Assembly (NCBI RefSeq): GCF_014649855.1
Contig: NZ_BMTV01000005.1
Location: 141,248 to 205,247 of the forward strand
Direction: 5' to 3'
Length of the DNA: 64,000 nucleotides
From: Streptomyces roseolus
Lineage (GTDB): Bacteria; Actinomycetota; Actinomycetes; Streptomycetales; Streptomycetaceae
Program-made: the position numbers and the translations under genes
Shown here: piece by piece, positions 51,761-59,975 of the stretch
How positions within the stretch are numbered: the stretch's first letter is position 1
How the letters are laid out: the number at the start of each line of letters is the position of its first letter
The notes under the pieces: generated by a model
What the model saw: only the letters and a program-made list of their open reading frames with translations
What the model was told of the DNA's origin: nothing
Databases searched by the model: none

Positions 51761-52000
51761 ATGAGTCCCAAGGACACGGCGGGCACGCGGAGAGGTGACA
51801 GGTTCGGCGCCCTCACCCCCGGACGGATCGGGATGGCGGTCGTCGCGGTCCTCCTGCTCGTCTTCATCTTCGAGAACACCCGCGACGTCAAGATCCGGCT
51901 GCTCGTCCCCGAGGTGACGATGCCGCTCTACCTCGCCCTCCTGGCGACCGCGCTGCTCGGCGCGGCCTGCGGCTGGTACGCGGCCCGGAGGGGCCGGTGA
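51761..52000 (+). CDS. LapA-domain (DUF1049-type) small membrane protein
   Basis: A 79-residue protein with two transmembrane helices (IGMAVVAVLLLVFIFENT at about 22-39 and LYLALLATALLGAACGWYA at about 53-71) separated by RDVKIRLLVPEVTMP. The FxxxN...V.i.ll...v..Pl layout is the LapA_dom pattern. In Gram-positives the function of such proteins is unclear. A GGAGGAGG site precedes the ATG. The stop overlaps the GTG of the next gene, so the two are coupled. Confidence 0.85.
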   Translation: MSPKDTAGTRRGDRFGALTPGRIGMAVVAVLLLVFIFENTRDVKIRLLVPEVTMPLYLALLATALLGAACGWYAARRGR

Positions 52001-52359
52001 AGCGCGGCGCACTGATCGGGGCGGGCGCGGCGCTGGCCCTCGCGGCCGTGGCGGCCGGGGCGGCGGGAGACGCCGACACCCGGCGGGCCCGGCGGGCGTC
52101 GGCCCGCGCGTGGCCGCCGATGCCGGACTTCCGGGGCGGGGGCCTGTGGCGGGTCTTCACCCGCCTGGACCACCGCACCCGGCTCGACGTCCACGACGCG
52201 AGCGGCCGGGACCGGCGGGTCCTGTGGCCCCCGCGCTGGCGGGTCTGCACCCAGTACCCCTCCGCCGGTACGGGCCTCGACCGCCGCACGACGGTGGTCA
52301 TCGGCGTCCTGCGCAAGGGCGAACCCTGCCCGGTCCGCGTGACGGCGGCCCGCCGCTGA
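51997..52359 (+). CDS. Small secreted protein with PASTA-like C-terminus
   Basis: A 120-residue protein. Residues 1-25 are a signal-peptide-like sequence (MKRGALIGAGAALALAAVAAGAAG). The C-terminal half has RVCTQYPSAGTGLDRRTTVVIGVLRKGEPCPV: the Cys...Pro-x-Ala-Gly-Thr...Thr-Val...Glu-x-Cys pattern resembles one PASTA module with a disulfide. PASTA units bind muropeptides or beta-lactams in other proteins. The GTG overlaps the LapA-like stop (GTGA). No function beyond likely export can be stated. Confidence 0.72.
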   Translation: MKRGALIGAGAALALAAVAAGAAGDADTRRARRASARAWPPMPDFRGGGLWRVFTRLDHRTRLDVHDASGRDRRVLWPPRWRVCTQYPSAGTGLDRRTTVVIGVLRKGEPCPVRVTAARR

Positions 52360-52417
52360 GCGGGCGCGCGCGGCCGCGGGGCGTCCGGACACCGGAAGGA
52401 GGGGGTGGGCACCCGGG

Positions 52418-52560
52418 CGCACGGCACTTGGTCGCACGGCACCGGGTTGTACGGCACCGGATCGTTCGTGGCGGGGCGTACGGGACCCGGCTGTACGGCA
52501 CCGGGCTGTACGGCACCCGGGCGTACGGCACCGGGGTGTTCGTGGCGGGTCCCGTACGGC
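52418..52560. repeat. Degenerate 15-bp tandem repeat array, about nine units
   Basis: Successive units resemble TGTACGGCACCGGGC, each differing at a few positions (the first two begin CGCACGG). Two units are more diverged (containing TTCGTGGCGGG). In the rightward frame the units read YGTGL, but no convincing gene start or ribosome site accompanies them. The array lies between the PASTA-like gene and the acetyltransferase gene. Confidence 0.8.
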
Positions 52561-52615
52561 GGCCGGTCGCGTACGGCTCCGAAGTCCCGCGCGCGGGCCG
52601 GGTTAGCCTGGGCGC

Positions 52616-53161
52616 ATGCCCGACGAACTCGACCGGTTCCTCACGGCCGGGCCCCGCGTGGGCCTGCGGCCGTTCACGCTCGACGACGCCGAGGAGTTCA
52701 CCGCCCGGGCCGAGGAGAGCGTCGCACTGCACCGGCCGTGGCTGTTCCCGCCCCGGACGGCCGAGCACTACGCCGCGTACGCGGGCGCGCTCATCGAGGA
52801 GCCGGCCAGGGCCGGCTTCCTCGTCTGTGAGCACGGGGAGGCGGGCCGCATCGCCGGCTTCCTCACCGTCAACAACATCGTCCGCGGCGCCTTCCGCAGC
52901 GGCGCCCTCGGCTACGGCGCCTTCGCGCACGCCGCCGGGCGCGGCCTGATGGGAGAGGCCCTCGGCCTCCTCCTGTCCCACGCCTTCGGGTCGATGGGAC
53001 TGCACCGTCTGGAGGCCAACATCCAGCCGGGCAACGCCCCTTCGCGCGCCCTGGTCCGCCGGGCCGGCTTCCGCCTGGAGGGCTTCTCGCCCGCGATGCT
53101 GTTCATCGACGGCGCCTGGCGGGACCACGAGCGCTGGGCGATCACCGACCCTTGCGGTTGA
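52616..53161 (+). CDS. GNAT acetyltransferase, RimJ/RimL type
   Basis: A 181-residue acetyl-CoA-dependent N-acetyltransferase. It opens GLRPFTLDDAEEFTARAEES, and has GYGAFAHAAGRGLMGEALGLLLSHAFGSMGLHRLEANIQPGNAPSRALVRRAGFRLEG, the RimJ/RimL signature for N-terminal protein acetylation. Related enzymes also modify antibiotics or other amines. TAGCCT (52604-52609) lies 6 bases before the ATG, a leaderless layout that fixes the start. It overlaps the leftward DUF6204 gene by 20 bases at the 3' end. Confidence 0.9.
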   Translation: MPDELDRFLTAGPRVGLRPFTLDDAEEFTARAEESVALHRPWLFPPRTAEHYAAYAGALIEEPARAGFLVCEHGEAGRIAGFLTVNNIVRGAFRSGALGYGAFAHAAGRGLMGEALGLLLSHAFGSMGLHRLEANIQPGNAPSRALVRRAGFRLEGFSPAMLFIDGAWRDHERWAITDPCG

Positions 53162-53477
53162 TCTTCATCGTGTCGAGGTCGGTCACCGTGGACTTCAGCC
53201 CCCGGTAGCCGTGGCCGAGCGCGGCCAGCGCGGCCTCCACCCGCTCCTCGGCGAGCGCCCCGGCCATCTCGTCGCCGTCCTCGGCGTCCGAGGTGACGAC
53301 CAGCCGGTACGAGAAGTGCTTCAGCGCCCGGTCGTAGGTGAGCGAGCCCTCCTCGGTGAACCGCATCGCGGCCAGGCCGTGCTCCTCCACCCCGGCGAGC
53401 AGCCGCTCCCGGCTCTCCGGCGTCAGCCCGTCGAAGGTCCCCCGCACGATGACCCGGTAGGTGTGTGGCGTGCCCAT
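53142..53477 (-). CDS. DUF6204-type hypothetical protein
   Basis: A 111-residue soluble protein: TYRVIVRGTFDGLTPESRERLLAGVEEHGLAAMRFTEEGSLTYDRALKHFSYR, typical of a small family I associate with DUF6204 in actinomycetes. Its alternating strands and helices suggest a ferredoxin-like fold. The function is unknown. The 3' end overlaps the acetyltransferase gene on the other strand by 20 bases. Confidence 0.8.
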   Translation of the reverse strand: MGTPHTYRVIVRGTFDGLTPESRERLLAGVEEHGLAAMRFTEEGSLTYDRALKHFSYRLVVTSDAEDGDEMAGALAEERVEAALAALGHGYRGLKSTVTDLDTMKINRKGR

Positions 53478-53587
53478 CTCTCGTACTCCCGTGGCGCTCC
53501 CGGCGCCCGCCCCGGCGGCGGACGGCCCTCCACCCTAGGCAGGGGCCGGGGCCGGGCGCGCGCCAATAAACGGCGGGACCGCCCGGT

Positions 53588-54400
53588 TCAGGAGACGCGG
53601 CAGAGGACCTCTCCGTGCGGCACCATGAAGGAGGCGTCCTCCCGGGTGCCCCACTCGCGCCAGGCCGCGGCGATCTCCGCCAGCTCGGCCCGGGTGGCGT
53701 GGCCGCCCTCGACCGCCAGGTCCGCGTAGGAGGAGGCGGTGGTGCGGTCCGCCCACAGCCCGCTCCACCAGGCCCGCTCCTCCGGGGTGGCGAAGGTCCA
53801 GGCGGTCGTCGTCACGGCGACGTCGGTGAATCCGGCGCTCCGGGCCCAGGCGAACAGCCGCCGCCCGGCGTCCGGTTCGCCGCCGTTGGCGCGCGCCACC
53901 CGGTGGTAGAGCTCCAGCCAGCCGTCCAGCACCGGCCGTTCGGGGTACCAGGCGAACGCGCCGTAGTCGCTGTCGCGGGCCGCGACGATCCCGCCGGGCC
54001 GGCAGACGCGGCGCATCTCGCGCAGCGCGCCCACCGGATCGCCCACGTGCTGGAGCACCTGGTGGGCGTGGACGACGTCGAAGGAGTCGTCGGGGAAGTC
54101 CAGGGCCTGGACGTCCGCCACCGCGAACTCCACGTTCTCCAGGCCCCGTTCGGCCGCCGTCGCGCGCGCCTTCGCGAGGACCTCCTCGGAGGTGTCGACG
54201 GCGGTCACCCGCCCCGGGGCGACCAGCGCGGCCAGGTCGGCGGTGATCGTGCCGGGCCCGCAGCCGACGTCCAGCAGGTCGAGCCCCGGGCGCAGTTCGC
54301 CCAGCAGGTAGGCCGCCGAGTTGGCGGCCGTGCGCCAGGTGTGGGAACGGAGGACCGACTCGTGGTGGCCATGGGTGTAGACGACGGGCTGCTGCGTCAT
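53588..54400 (-). CDS. Class I SAM-dependent methyltransferase
   Basis: A 270-residue methyltransferase. SAM-binding motif I is LLDVGCGPGTITADLA (about 42-57), with the acidic residue in VTAVDTSEEVLAKA, motif II VEFAVADVQALDFPDDSFDVVHAHQVLQHV and motif III LREMRRVCRPGGIVAARD. This is the UbiE/arsenite-methyltransferase-like group acting on small molecules. The acceptor is unknown. GGGAGACGG precedes the ATG. The promoter lies in the 415-base region shared with the sulfite-oxidase-like gene. Confidence 0.92.
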   Translation of the reverse strand: MTQQPVVYTHGHHESVLRSHTWRTAANSAAYLLGELRPGLDLLDVGCGPGTITADLAALVAPGRVTAVDTSEEVLAKARATAAERGLENVEFAVADVQALDFPDDSFDVVHAHQVLQHVGDPVGALREMRRVCRPGGIVAARDSDYGAFAWYPERPVLDGWLELYHRVARANGGEPDAGRRLFAWARSAGFTDVAVTTTAWTFATPEERAWWSGLWADRTTASSYADLAVEGGHATRAELAEIAAAWREWGTREDASFMVPHGEVLCRVS

Positions 54401-54815
54401 GGAACCGTCTCCCTCGGTGTGGGTGGTGGGTCCACCGTACGGCTGATCACCGCATGGTGAGACTGCTGTCTTGCGATGCGGACAGAATCGAGGGGGGCGG
54501 GCCGTGAACGCTCGCTGGCAGGAGGGGAGTTCGGAGGGGTTCCCGCCAGGTCGTGACGGGGAGCGGATGAATTGAAGTTGGTTTCTAGAAGCGACTTCTA
54601 TATCGTTCCGTGCGGGGGGACGCGCAACGGGGGCGCGTACCGCGCGGGGCGGCCCGGACCGTGGGGGAGACCGGGCCGCCGCCGCGTCTTTCCGGCCGTT
54701 CTCGTGACAGCCTCGTGAACAGGCCTCCGCCACCCCGGCCCGAGCGCCCCGCACGCGCCTACGATCGGCCCGCCGCCGTCCGGCGGACCGACCCGTGACC
54801 GTGCCGAGGAGTCCC
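54401..54815. other. Divergent promoter region methyltransferase / molybdopterin oxidoreductase
   Basis: No convincing gene lies in these 415 bases. A short AT-rich patch (54567-54606), unusual in this genome, contains a strong rightward promoter with an internal palindrome (listed separately). The rest is GC-rich leader. Confidence 0.6.
54578..54606 (+). promoter_or_regulatory. Promoter with palindrome filling the -35/-10 spacer
   Basis: TTGGTT (54578-54583), exactly 17 bases, then TATCGT (54601-54606). The last 15 bases of the spacer are the perfect inverted repeat TAGAAG-CGA-CTTCTA (54586-54600). A regulator bound there would block RNA polymerase or, if MerR-like, twist the spacer. It points toward the sulfite-oxidase-like gene about 210 bases downstream. 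Confidence 0.65.
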
Positions 54816-56018
54816 GTGCCGCACCCGTCCGCGCCCGCCCGCCGAACGCTCCTGAAGGCCCTCGCCGCCACCCCGGCCGCCGCCGTCGCACTCGGCGCCC
54901 CCGCCGCCCCGGCAGCCGCCTCCGTCGCCTCCGCCGCGCCCGGCATCGTCAAGTCACTGCCCGACGCGTACTTCACCGTGCGCGGAACCAACGCGGAGGC
55001 CCGGTTCGACGCCTTCGGCGACACCGGGTCCCTCACCCCCGCCGACCGCTTCTTCGTCCGCAACCACACCTCCACCCCCGTCCTCGACGCCGCCGACTGG
55101 CGCCTCACCCTCTGGGGCGACGGACTCCACGGCCGCGCCCCCGTCCACTTCACCTACGGACAGCTCCGCGACCTGCCCTCCGTCACCCGGACGGCCCTCG
55201 TCGAATGCGCCGGCAACGGCCGCAGCCTCTACGCCACCCAGCAGGGGCAGCCCGTCTCCGGCACCCCCTGGACGCTCGGCGCCGTCGGAGCCGCCCGCTG
55301 GCGCGGCGTCCGCCTCGCCGAGGTGCTGCGCCGCGCCGGACTCGCCCACGACGCCGTCGACCTGCTGCCGCGCGGCCTGGACGACCCGTACGTCTCCGGC
55401 GGCACCGACCACGGCCGGGTCCGCCGCCCGCTGCCGGTCGCCAAGGCGCTGGACGACGTGATCCTCGCGTACGAGATGAACGGCGAGCCCCTCCCGTACG
55501 ACCACGGGCACCCCGTCCGGCTCATCGTGCCGCACTGGGTCGGCATCGCCTCGATCAAGTGGCTCGGCGACATCGAGGTCGCCACCCGTCCCCTCGCCAG
55601 CCCCTGGTCCACCGACTGGTACCGCCTCTTCGGGGAGCCCCACCCGGCCGGCGGGAGCGCCCCGATCACCCGCCAGACCCTCAAATCCGGCTTCCAGCTG
55701 CCCTTCGGCGCCACCCTGGAGGCGGGCGGGGTCCACCGGCTCACGGGCCGCGCCTGGTCCGCGCACGCGCCCGTCCGCTCCGTCGACGTCTCCACCGACG
55801 GCGGCGGCACCTGGCGCCCCGCCCGCCTCCACGACGGCCCCCGGCGCGGCGCCTGGGTCCGCTGGTCGCTGCCCTGGCGGCCCACGGCCACCGGGCCCGC
55901 CACCCTCCTCTCCCGCACCGCCGACGCCGCCGGGAACGTCCAGCCCGCCACCGCCGTCCACAACACCCAGGGCTACCTCTTCGACGCCGTCGTCCGTCAC
56001 CCGATCACCGTCGCCTGA
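54816..56018 (+). CDS. Tat-exported molybdopterin oxidoreductase, sulfite-oxidase family
   Basis: A 400-residue enzyme. Residues 1-40 hold a Tat signal (ARRTLLKALAATPAAAVALG). The Moco domain has FFVRNHTSTPVLD, LVECAGNGRSLY with the molybdenum-binding Cys (about 130), and GHPVRLIVPHWVGIASIKWLGDIEVATRP. The C-terminal dimerisation domain has RLTGRAWSAHAPVRSVDVSTDGGGTWRPARL and a WRWS-like WVRWSLPWRP. It would catalyse sulfite or a related oxygen-transfer oxidation outside the membrane. The GTG at 54816 has GAGGAG 4-5 bases ahead; the GTG at 54795 is an alternative. Confidence 0.91.
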   Translation: MPHPSAPARRTLLKALAATPAAAVALGAPAAPAAASVASAAPGIVKSLPDAYFTVRGTNAEARFDAFGDTGSLTPADRFFVRNHTSTPVLDAADWRLTLWGDGLHGRAPVHFTYGQLRDLPSVTRTALVECAGNGRSLYATQQGQPVSGTPWTLGAVGAARWRGVRLAEVLRRAGLAHDAVDLLPRGLDDPYVSGGTDHGRVRRPLPVAKALDDVILAYEMNGEPLPYDHGHPVRLIVPHWVGIASIKWLGDIEVATRPLASPWSTDWYRLFGEPHPAGGSAPITRQTLKSGFQLPFGATLEAGGVHRLTGRAWSAHAPVRSVDVSTDGGGTWRPARLHDGPRRGAWVRWSLPWRPTATGPATLLSRTADAAGNVQPATAVHNTQGYLFDAVVRHPITVA

Positions 56019-56100
56019 ACGGGCGGGTCCGGGCGAACCTCCGTATAAAGGGCACGGGGACGCCGTTCCCGGCGCCCCGCGCGCTCAGGAGGTACGGGAC

Positions 56101-57366
56101 ATGCGGGAGACGGCTCCGGAAGGCCGCGGCCCGGTGCGCTACGGACCCCCCGTGCCCGGGAGCGGCCGGCCCGTCCCCCCGGGGCTCGCCGCCCTCCTCG
56201 CGGCCGCCGCCGGCCGGACCGACCCCGAACCGCCCGGCGGCGGACCCGTCCTGCGGGAGGCGGCCGCCGGCTACTGGTGGCGCCGCGGCCTGCGCGGCCA
56301 CGCCGAGGACGCCCTCGCCGCCCCCGGCGCCCCCGCCCTGCTCCTCGCCCTCCTCGCCGCGCACGGCGGCGACGTGCTGCTGCCCCGGCCCTGCCCCGCC
56401 TGGTGGGCCCCGCAGATCCGGCTCCTCGGCCGGCCCGCGTACCACGTGCCCACCACCGCCGAGGCCGGCGGCGTCCCCGACCCGTACGCCCTCCTGGAGA
56501 CCGTCCGCCGGGTCCGCGCCGAGGGCGGCGATCCCCGGGTGCTGCTGCTCTCCGTCGCCGACGACCCGACCGCCACCGTCCCCCCGCCCGAACTCGTCCG
56601 CGAGAGCTGCGAGGCCGCCGTCGCCGAGGGCCTCCACGTCATCAGCGACGAGACCTGGCGCGACACCCTCCACCACCCCCGCGACACCGTCCTGGTCAGC
56701 CCCGCCGAGATGTGCCCCGACGACGTCACCGTCCTCGCCGACCTCGCCGGCGGCGGACTCGTTCCCGCCTCCTGGCCCTGCGCCGTCGCCCGCTTCCCGC
56801 CCGCCGGTCCCGACCGCGCCGACCGGTACGGCGATCCCCGCGCCCGCGCGCTCGACGTCCTCACCGCCCTCGGCGCCGTCCTCCCCGCCCCCGTCGCGCC
56901 CGCCGCCGCCCACGCCCTCGACGAACCCGAGGACGTCCTCGTCCCGGCCCTGCGCGCCGCCGCCGTCCACGGCCGGCTTGCCGCCGCCGCACACCGGGCC
57001 GTCCTCGCCGCCGGCGGCCTCGCCCGGCCCCCGCAGGCCGGCCGGCACCTCTACGCCGACCTCGGACCGCTCCGCGCCGGACTCGCCGCCCGGGGCGTCG
57101 CCGACTCCCTGGAACTGGAGCAGTACCTCACCGACCGGCTCGGCACCCCCGTCCCCGGAGGCCACCGCTTCGGCGACGAACCCGTCGCCCTGCGCGTCCG
57201 CCTCGACACCGGCCCGCTGCTCGGCGCCACCCCGCCCGAACGCGCCGAGACCCTCGCCTCCCGCACGCCCGAACGACTGCCCCAGACGGCACGGGCCCTG
57301 GCCGCCCTCACCGCCGTCCTCGACGACCTGGCCCACCCCGCCGCGCAGAACGGAGCCCGCAGATGA
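56101..57366 (+). CDS. Aminotransferase-fold protein lacking an evident PLP lysine
   Basis: A 421-residue protein arranged like a class I/II aminotransferase: GGPVLREAAAGYWWRRGL (binding-site region), GAPALLLALLAAHGGDVLLPRPCPAWWAPQIRLLGRPAYHVP, then VAEGLHVISDETWRDTLHH, aligned with the 'D-E-x-Y' strand. Where active enzymes carry S-x-S-K-x-x-x-x-P-G-x-R, this one reads ADLAGGGLVPASWPCAVARF, with neither Lys nor Arg. It is therefore probably not a standard PLP enzyme. GGAGG precedes the ATG, and the stop overlaps the next start (ATGA), tying it to the following hydrolase. Confidence 0.82.
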   Translation: MRETAPEGRGPVRYGPPVPGSGRPVPPGLAALLAAAAGRTDPEPPGGGPVLREAAAGYWWRRGLRGHAEDALAAPGAPALLLALLAAHGGDVLLPRPCPAWWAPQIRLLGRPAYHVPTTAEAGGVPDPYALLETVRRVRAEGGDPRVLLLSVADDPTATVPPPELVRESCEAAVAEGLHVISDETWRDTLHHPRDTVLVSPAEMCPDDVTVLADLAGGGLVPASWPCAVARFPPAGPDRADRYGDPRARALDVLTALGAVLPAPVAPAAAHALDEPEDVLVPALRAAAVHGRLAAAAHRAVLAAGGLARPPQAGRHLYADLGPLRAGLAARGVADSLELEQYLTDRLGTPVPGGHRFGDEPVALRVRLDTGPLLGATPPERAETLASRTPERLPQTARALAALTAVLDDLAHPAAQNGARR

Positions 57367-58457
57367 CCGAACGGACGGCCCGCCCCGCCCCGGCCACCCA
57401 GGCCCCGCACCCGGCCGCGCCCGCCGACCCCCGGGGCCCGGCCGCGCCCGCCGGGCCCCCACGTCCGGCCGGCGCCCCCGCGCTCCCCACCTCCGTGCTC
57501 CAGCCGCTCGGGCGGTTGCGGACGGACTGGCCCCGCAGTTTCGCCGACCGGCTGACCGCCCCGCTGCCCGGTGTGCGGGCGCTCGCGCGGCTCGCCCGCG
57601 AAGGGGCCGTACGGCCCCGTCCCGAGGGCCTGCGGGACGCTCCGCTGCTGCCCTTCGAGCCCGGGCCGCTGCCGCCCGCCGGGCCGTCCACGGTCGCCGT
57701 CACCTGGGCCGGGCACGCCAGCTGGGTCCTCCGGATCGGCGGCCTCACCGTCCTCACCGACCCCGTCTGGTCCCGCCGGATCCTCGGCACGCCCGCCCGG
57801 CTCACCCCGGTCGGCGTCCGCTGGGAGGACCTGCCGCCGGTCGACGCCGTCGTCATCAGCCACAACCACTTCGACCACCTCGACGCCCCCACCCTCCGGC
57901 GCCTCCCGCGCGCCACCCCGGTCCTCGTCCCCGCCGGCCTCGGCCGCTGGTTCGTCCGCCGCGGCTTCACCCGGGTCACCGAGCTCGACTGGTGGGAGGC
58001 GGCCGAACTCGACGGCGTGCGCTTCGACTTCGTCCCCGCCCACCACTGGTCCAAGCGCACCCTCCTGGACACCTGCCGCTCCCTGTGGGGCGGCTGGGTG
58101 CTCACCGACCCCGCCGGGCGCCGCGTCCACTTCGCCGGGGACACCGGATACGGCCACTGGTTCGCCGAGATCGGCCGCCGCCACCCCGGCATCGACCTCG
58201 CCCTCCTCCCCATCGGCGCCTACGCCCCCCGCTGGTGGCTCCGCGACGTCCACACCGACCCCGAGGAGGCCGTCCGCGCCCTCCAGGACCTGGGCGCCCG
58301 CCGGATGGCCCCCATGCACTGGGCCACCTTCGTGCTCTCCTCCGAGCCCGTCCTCGAACCCCTCACCCGGGTCCGCGCCGCCTGGGCGCACGCCGGCCTG
58401 CCCGCCGACGACCTGTGGACCCTCCCGGTCGGCGGCTCACGCGTCCTCGTGCCGTAG
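57363..58457 (+). CDS. Metallo-beta-lactamase-fold hydrolase, NAPE-PLD-like
   Basis: A 364-residue zinc hydrolase. After about 40 Pro/Ala-rich residues, the domain has VTWAGHASWVLRIGGLTVLTDPVWS, the metal motif ISHNHFDHLD (HxHxDH, about 165), PAHHWSKRTLLD, VHFAGDTGYGHWFAEIG (metal Asp) and MAPMHWATF (final His). This is the N-acyl-phosphatidylethanolamine phospholipase D-like branch, so phospholipid-type substrates are plausible. Pairing with an aminotransferase-like partner is notable. It overlaps the convergent DedA gene by 21 bases. Confidence 0.9.
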   Translation: MTERTARPAPATQAPHPAAPADPRGPAAPAGPPRPAGAPALPTSVLQPLGRLRTDWPRSFADRLTAPLPGVRALARLAREGAVRPRPEGLRDAPLLPFEPGPLPPAGPSTVAVTWAGHASWVLRIGGLTVLTDPVWSRRILGTPARLTPVGVRWEDLPPVDAVVISHNHFDHLDAPTLRRLPRATPVLVPAGLGRWFVRRGFTRVTELDWWEAAELDGVRFDFVPAHHWSKRTLLDTCRSLWGGWVLTDPAGRRVHFAGDTGYGHWFAEIGRRHPGIDLALLPIGAYAPRWWLRDVHTDPEEAVRALQDLGARRMAPMHWATFVLSSEPVLEPLTRVRAAWAHAGLPADDLWTLPVGGSRVLVP

Positions 58458-59108
58458 CCCGCCCGGCCGCTCGCCGTCCCCCCGCCGGCCGTCGCCCCGC
58501 AGCCGCCGCCACACCGCCGGAACCGCGCTGATCAGCACGGTCAGGCCGACCGCGGCGACCACGCCCTGCCAGGGCTCCGGGAAGAGGGAACCGCCGAGGA
58601 CGCCGATGAGCTGGTACGTCGCCGCCCACGCCAGACACGCCGCCGCGTCGCCACGGGCGAAGCGGCGCAGCGGCATCCGGGCCAGCAGGCACGCCAGCAT
58701 GACCGGGACGCGGCCGGCCGGGACCAGCCGGGACAGGACCAGGACCGACACCTGATGGGTGTCGAGCCGCTCCTGCGCCTGCGCGAGCCGGTCCGCCGTC
58801 ACCCGGGCGCGCAGGGCGGCCAGCCGGCGCGAACCGTTCCGCGACCGCACCCCGCGCTGCCCCAGCCAGTAGAGGGCCAGGTCGCCGAGGAAGGCGGCGG
58901 CCGAGGCCAGCAAGAAGACGACGAGCAGCGAGAACGGCGACGCCTGGTGGAAGGCGACCACCGCCGCGGAGCTGACGATCGCGCCCGTCGGCACCACCGG
59001 CACCAGCGCGCCCAGCGCCACCAGGAGGAACAGCGACGGATAGCCGACCGCCTGCTGCGTCGACTCCGGCGGCAGATCGCGGACCGCCGCCAGCAGGGCA
59101 CCCGTCAC
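58437..59108 (-). CDS. DedA-family (VTT/SNARE-associated) membrane protein
   Basis: A 223-residue membrane protein with about five hydrophobic segments. Family features: SLFLLVALGALVPVVPTGAIVSSAAVVAFH, FLLASAAAFLGDLALYWLGQRGVRSR and LVLSRLVPAGRVPVMLACLLARMPLRRFARGD, with the conserved Arg/Pro re-entrant region. DedA proteins take part in membrane-lipid (for example undecaprenyl phosphate) translocation in other bacteria. The GTG overlaps the stop of the metallo-hydrolase gene upstream (GTGA), so the two are coupled. Confidence 0.9.
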   Translation of the reverse strand: MTGALLAAVRDLPPESTQQAVGYPSLFLLVALGALVPVVPTGAIVSSAAVVAFHQASPFSLLVVFLLASAAAFLGDLALYWLGQRGVRSRNGSRRLAALRARVTADRLAQAQERLDTHQVSVLVLSRLVPAGRVPVMLACLLARMPLRRFARGDAAACLAWAATYQLIGVLGGSLFPEPWQGVVAAVGLTVLISAVPAVWRRLRGDGRRGDGERPGGLRHEDA

Positions 59109-59884
59109 CGGGCGACCTCCGGCCGCACCCGCTCGCCGTGCGCCGGCCGGTGCACCGCCACCTTCGGCGCGAGGCGCGCCGCGTGGCGCGCGAACTCGTC
59201 GCCCGGCGCGTGGAACTCGTGCGGCCGCACCCCGTCCAGGCCGATCGGCCAGTACGTCCCGTAGTGCACCGGCACCGCCGCCGCAGGAGACAGCGCCGCC
59301 AGTGCCTCCGCCGCCCGCCCCGCGTCCAGATGCCCCTGCCCCAGGTACGGGCCCCAGCCGCCGACCGGAAGGAGTGCCACGTCCACCGGTCCGACCTCCT
59401 CCGCCATCGCGTCGAACAGCCCGGTGTCCCCGGCGAAGTACGTCCGCGCCTCGCCCTCGACGACGTACCCGAGCGCGGGGGAGCGGTGCGGGCCGAACGG
59501 CAGCCGCCGCCCGTCGTGCCGCGCCGGCACCGCCCGCACGGTCACGCCCTCCACCGCCACCTCGTCGCCCGGCGCGACCTCGGTCAGCCGCAGCCCCGCC
59601 CCGGCGAGGCGCCGCAGCCCCGGTACGGCCTCCGGCGCGCCGCGCGGCACCAGGAGCCGGGTGCCCGGCGCGAGGCGCGCGAGCGACGGCAGGTGCAGGT
59701 GGTCGGAGTGCAGGTGCGACACGAGCACGGCCTCCGCGACCGCCGCCTCCGGCGGCGGCGGAGCGCCCCGGCGCCGCCGCAGGTGCGCGAGCCGCCGGGC
59801 GAACAGCGGGTCGGTGAGGAACCGGACCCCGGAGTCCTCGACCGTGCAGGTCGCGTGCCCCCACCAGGTGACCTCCACCGGCAT
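59105..59884 (-). CDS. Metallo-beta-lactamase-fold hydrolase, UlaG-like
   Basis: A 259-residue zinc hydrolase: VTWWGHATCTVEDSGVRFLTDPLFARR, metal motif VSHLHSDHLHLPSL (HxHxDH, about 67), VRAVPARHDGRRLPFG, TYFAGDTGLFDAM (metal Asp) and AVPVHYGTYWPIG (last His). It resembles the previous hydrolase in fold but not closely in sequence. Substrate unknown. GGAAGG precedes the ATG at 59884. It forms a two-gene operon with the DedA gene. Confidence 0.9.
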   Translation of the reverse strand: MPVEVTWWGHATCTVEDSGVRFLTDPLFARRLAHLRRRRGAPPPPEAAVAEAVLVSHLHSDHLHLPSLARLAPGTRLLVPRGAPEAVPGLRRLAGAGLRLTEVAPGDEVAVEGVTVRAVPARHDGRRLPFGPHRSPALGYVVEGEARTYFAGDTGLFDAMAEEVGPVDVALLPVGGWGPYLGQGHLDAGRAAEALAALSPAAAVPVHYGTYWPIGLDGVRPHEFHAPGDEFARHAARLAPKVAVHRPAHGERVRPEVAR

Positions 59885-59975
59885 GCCGCCCTTCCCTCGC
59901 CCGCGCGCTCTCCCTCCCGAGGGTAGAGGCCCGCCGACCCTCCCGTGCGGCTGCGCCGGGCAGTAGGGTCTGCCC

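Noticed and set aside
52418..52560. CRISPR array
   Set aside because: Units are contiguous 15-mers with no unique spacers and no cas genes are present.
54610..54798. Small forward open frame between the promoter and the sulfite-oxidase-like gene
   Set aside because: It is Arg/Pro-rich with no ribosome site and no domain, so it is more likely untranslated leader.
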